This document shows, one piece after another, positions 12,678-15,193 of a stretch of DNA of 15,193 bases. The position numbers and the translations under genes were made by a program. The notes beneath the pieces were generated by a model. That model was not told the DNA's origin. It saw only the letters and a list, made by a program, of their open reading frames with translations, and made no database searches. Each line of letters begins with the position of its first letter. Within the stretch, counting starts at the first letter, position 1. The DNA is from DATBSK01 sp040902705 (GTDB taxonomy: Bacteria; Actinomycetota; Acidimicrobiia; IMCC26256; PALSA-555): positions 1 to 15,193 of the forward strand of contig JBBDWT010000185.1 of NCBI GenBank assembly GCA_040902705.1, read 5' to 3'.

Positions 12678-15080
12678 CTGCGAGACGCGCGGGCCCGGGT
12701 CGATGCCGATCCGGGCCTGCGTGGTCTCGCCTACGGGCGCAGGCTGTCCGACGCGCTGGACGACTCCCTCCGGGAGGTCGCGAGCACGCTCCCGCTCGAC
12801 AGCCGCTTCGCGGTGGTCGCGCTCGGGTCCTACGCGCGGCGCGAGCTCTGTCCGGGCTCCGACATCGACGTCATGCTGCTGCACGACGGGCGCGCGTCGA
12901 ACGTCGCGGTCGCGACGGCCGCCGAAGAGCTCTGGTACCCGCTCTGGGACGCGAAGTTCGTGCTCGGCCATGCCGTCCGGACACCGAAGGAGGCGCTCGC
13001 GCTCGCGAGCTCCGAGATCGACACGCTCACCGCGCTCGTCGAGCTGCGCGGGGTGGCGGGGGACCGCGAGCTGGCCGAGGAGACGCGGGCCCGAGCCCGC
13101 CGGTCGATGGGTCGGCACCCGGCCGTCACGGCCGAGCTGCTCGCGGCCGGCTCGTCGGCCCGGGCGGTCCGACCCGGGCCGATCGCCGAGATGTCGGAAC
13201 CGAATCTGAAGGACGGCGCGGGCGGGTTGCGCGACCTCCAGGCGCTGGAATGGGCGGGGATCGCGCTGCGGGGCGACACGCCCGTCGACGACCCGCTCGA
13301 GGAGGCGCCCGGGATCGCGGCCCTCCTCGGCGCCGGGTATCTCCACGGCGACGACCCCGCGGTGCTCCACGATGCGCGCGTCAGGCTCTTGGACGCGCGC
13401 GTCGCGCTCCAACGGCTCACCGGTGGCCGCAGCGACGTGCTCTTGCTCCAGGACCAGGACGCGGTCGCCGAGGCGCTGGGCGCCGTCGACGCGGACGCGT
13501 TGGTCACCGAGCTCGCGATGACGGCACGGTCGGTCACGTGGATCACGGCCGACGTGTGGCGGCGCCTGCGCGACGCCCGACGAGGCCCGCTCGGGCGGCT
13601 CGCTCGGCGCGACCGTCAGCTCGCGGAAGGCGTCGTGCTGCGCGACGGCGTCGTCACGCTGACGGCCGACGCGAACCTCGACGCGGTCACGGTGCTGCGC
13701 GTGGCGGTCCATGCCGCACGCGCCGACGCGCCGCTCGACCGCCGCTCGCTCGAGCGGATGCGCGGGCTCACGGTCGGCGCGTGGAGCCCGGAGATGCTCG
13801 ACGAGCTCATCGCGCTCCTGCGCCAGGGACGACGGGCGATCCCGGTGATCGAGGCGCTCGATCAGGTCGGCGTCCTGGAGCTGCTGCTCCCCGAGTGGGT
13901 GCACGTGCGCGCGAGGCCGCAGCGCAACGCATACCACCGATTCACCGTCGATCGGCACCTGCTCGAGTGCGTGGCGGAGTGCGCCGCGGTCCTCGAGGAC
14001 GACGGGTTCGACGGTCACGTCGCGTCGCGAGCGCGCCCCGAGCTCCTCCTGCTCGGTGCCCTGCTCCACGACATCGGCAAGGGGCTGCCGGGCGACCACT
14101 CGGTCACCGGCGAGGGCACGGCCCGGGTCGTCGGCCGGCGCATCGGGCTCGACCCGCACGGCACCGAGGTCCTCGCGTGGCTCGTGCGGGAGCACCTGCT
14201 CCTCGCCGAGACCGCCACGCGTCGCGACCTCGGCGACGAGGACACGATCGTGCGGTTCGGGCGCGCCGTGCGTGACACGGAGCGCCTCGACCTCCTCTAC
14301 GCGCTCACGATCGGTGACTCGCGGGCCACCGGCCCTGCCGCGTGGAGCCGCGCGAAGGCAGCGCTGATGCGCCGGCTGTTCGTCGAGGCCGACACGCTGC
14401 TCGAGCACGGCGTGGTCGGGCGTGATCATGCGGCCGAGCAGGCGGCGACCGTCGACCGCCACGGCCCCCTGCTCGCCCGCCGCGAGCTGGCGCTCGCCTG
14501 GACGACCGGCGACGACGGTCTGGTCGAGTGCGCCGTCGCGGCCCCCGACCGGCCGGGCCTGCTGGCGACCGTCGCCGGCGTCCTGGCCGTCCACGGCTTC
14601 GACATCCGCGGCGCCCGCGTCTACGGCGCCGAGGGCGACATGGCGCTCGAGGTCTTCCGGGGCGTCGACACCTTCGAGCGCCTCGACGGGACCGGCCGCG
14701 CCGCCGTCGCCGCCGACCTGGCGGCCGCGCTCGCCGGCACGTTCCCTCTCCGAGACCGGCTCGCCGAGCGTCACCAGCGCTACCGCCGCGCCGACGTCCC
14801 GCACGACGTCAGCGTGTCCTTCGACCTCGACGCGTCGAGCGCAGCCACCGTCGTCGAGATCGAGGCCCCCGACGAGGTCGGGCTCCTCGCCCGGGTCGCT
14901 GCGGTCTTCACCGACCTGGGCTTCGACGTTGGCGCGGCGCTGGTGTCGACGCTCGGCGACCGGGTCGTCGACGCCTTCTACATCCGCGACGAGCACGGGA
15001 CGAAGCCGACCCGGCCCCTCACGCTCGACCGGCTCCGCGCGACGATCGTCGCCCGCCTCAGCGCCGAGGCACTGGGATAG
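12678..15080 (+). CDS. glnD: [Protein-PII] nucleotidyltransferase/deuridylylase GlnD; 5' end unresolved
   Basis: Modifies and demodifies PII in response to glutamine. Counting from the first standard start in frame (GTG at 12813, 755 aa), the nucleotidyltransferase site is GSYARRELCPGSDIDV (5-20), followed by the GlnD signature NLKDGAGGLRDLQ (131-143). The HD domain is intact: VDRH (H382), LLHDIGKG with H419 and D420, H429, and REH with H461. Two ACT domains follow (about 568-640 with APDRPGLLATV; about 677-750). GTG 12813 cannot be the true start because it removes the helix that opens the nucleotidyltransferase fold, and the same frame upstream encodes GlnD-like sequence (GLRGLAYGRRLSDALDDSL). 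That frame is open back to a TGA at 12609, with no ATG, GTG or TTG. I give CTG 12678 as a provisional start. A GTG at 12652, overlapping the glnB stop, would serve if one base were inserted or lost. Last gene of the amtB operon. Confidence 0.93.
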   Translation: MRDARARVDADPGLRGLAYGRRLSDALDDSLREVASTLPLDSRFAVVALGSYARRELCPGSDIDVMLLHDGRASNVAVATAAEELWYPLWDAKFVLGHAVRTPKEALALASSEIDTLTALVELRGVAGDRELAEETRARARRSMGRHPAVTAELLAAGSSARAVRPGPIAEMSEPNLKDGAGGLRDLQALEWAGIALRGDTPVDDPLEEAPGIAALLGAGYLHGDDPAVLHDARVRLLDARVALQRLTGGRSDVLLLQDQDAVAEALGAVDADALVTELAMTARSVTWITADVWRRLRDARRGPLGRLARRDRQLAEGVVLRDGVVTLTADANLDAVTVLRVAVHAARADAPLDRRSLERMRGLTVGAWSPEMLDELIALLRQGRRAIPVIEALDQVGVLELLLPEWVHVRARPQRNAYHRFTVDRHLLECVAECAAVLEDDGFDGHVASRARPELLLLGALLHDIGKGLPGDHSVTGEGTARVVGRRIGLDPHGTEVLAWLVREHLLLAETATRRDLGDEDTIVRFGRAVRDTERLDLLYALTIGDSRATGPAAWSRAKAALMRRLFVEADTLLEHGVVGRDHAAEQAATVDRHGPLLARRELALAWTTGDDGLVECAVAAPDRPGLLATVAGVLAVHGFDIRGARVYGAEGDMALEVFRGVDTFERLDGTGRAAVAADLAAALAGTFPLRDRLAERHQRYRRADVPHDVSVSFDLDASSAATVVEIEAPDEVGLLARVAAVFTDLGFDVGAALVSTLGDRVVDAFYIRDEHGTKPTRPLTLDRLRATIVARLSAEALG

Positions 15081-15104
15081 GCGGGGTAGGCGGGGTAGGC
15101 GGGG
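15078..15104. repeat. Three tandem copies of TAGGCGGGG starting at the glnD stop codon
   Basis: TAGGCGGGG occurs exactly at 15078-15086, 15087-15095 and 15096-15104. The first copy includes the glnD TAG stop, so extra copies would not alter the protein. It is a short simple repeat and could vary in copy number. Confidence 0.85.
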
Positions 15105-15153
15105 GCGAGCGGCGGCCGACACCGCAGCCGTCACCCGGGCCGGTACCCGCCGG

Positions 15154-15184
15154 AGAGCCCGAAGCGCTGGGGTGCCTGGGGCTC
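15154..15184 (+). other. 7-bp stem with 17-nt loop downstream of glnD
   Basis: AGAGCCC (15154-15160) pairs with GGGCTCT (15178-15184). It lies 73 nt after glnD and has no T-run before the window ends. It may be part of a terminator or of a feature continuing past the edge. I see no gene in 15081-15193. Confidence 0.2.
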
Positions 15185-15193
15185 TGCTACCGT

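Noticed and set aside
12652..13209. Plus-strand frame from GTG 12652, 185 aa, as a separate gene between glnB and glnD
   Set aside because: After the first codons it is an Arg/Ser/Pro-rich out-of-frame reading of glnD. Only its start codon may matter, as a possible true glnD start.
12531..15134. 867-aa minus-strand open frame opposite glnB and glnD
   Set aside because: It is antisense to strong family matches and is low-complexity throughout; length alone is not evidence at this base composition.
1..15193. CRISPR arrays, insertion sequences, tRNA or rRNA genes, phage or toxin-antitoxin genes
   Set aside because: I looked on both strands and saw no repeat-spacer pattern, transposase motif, cloverleaf or rRNA-like segment; the window reads as a chromosomal housekeeping and nitrogen-control region.

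Overview
The window is G+C-rich DNA with G or C at nearly every third codon position. Gene content points to a high-GC Gram-positive (actinobacterial) lineage: a GroEL with a Gly/Met tail, an amt-glnB-glnD cluster, a GlnR-like orphan OmpR-family regulator, and a coproheme decarboxylase (HemQ/ChdC). A deep-branching class such as Acidimicrobiia is my guess, not something the sequence proves. A run of ten Ns shows this is a draft scaffold.

Layout. (1) 1-1091: the 3' two thirds of groEL, followed by a GC hairpin. (2) 1248-3067, plus strand: an unrecognised 162-aa protein, hemQ, and a conserved hypothetical protein 7 nt after hemQ. (3) 3145-5814: a PAS-PAS-GAF-GGDEF-EAL cyclic-di-GMP enzyme with both catalytic motifs intact. 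(4) 9021-5777, minus strand: a two-gene operon overlapping by 4 nt. Its genes encode a GlnR-like winged-helix regulator with a shortened receiver domain and a 914-aa fusion of a CPA2 (Kef/NapA-type) cation/proton antiporter to the C-terminal half of GlnD. The fusion has a degenerate HD-like region followed by two ACT domains. (5) 9209-10828, plus strand: an ammonium transporter with a signal peptide, divergent from the minus operon. (6) 11039-15080, plus strand: a second ammonium transporter, PII (glnB/glnK), and a full GlnD with nucleotidyltransferase, intact HD and two ACT domains.

Regions 4 to 6 look like one nitrogen-control locus: two Amt channels, the PII sensor, its modifying enzyme, a GlnR-like regulator, and an antiporter whose regulatory domain appears to be borrowed from GlnD. 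Several 5-mers ending in AC, phased at 11 bp (TTCAC, GAAAC, GTAAC and similar), match the layout of actinobacterial GlnR boxes. They occur upstream of amt2 (four half-sites), upstream of the regulator gene (three, on the minus strand), and more weakly upstream of amt1. A separate perfect 18-bp palindrome lies just upstream of amt1.

The most novel element is the antiporter-GlnD fusion. My inference is that its ACT domains sense glutamine or another amino acid and gate ion or ammonium/proton exchange, as KTN domains gate KefC. The glnD reading frame has no ordinary start codon upstream of its nucleotidyltransferase fold, so it has either a rare start codon or an assembly indel. No stretch longer than about 210 bases lacks a gene.
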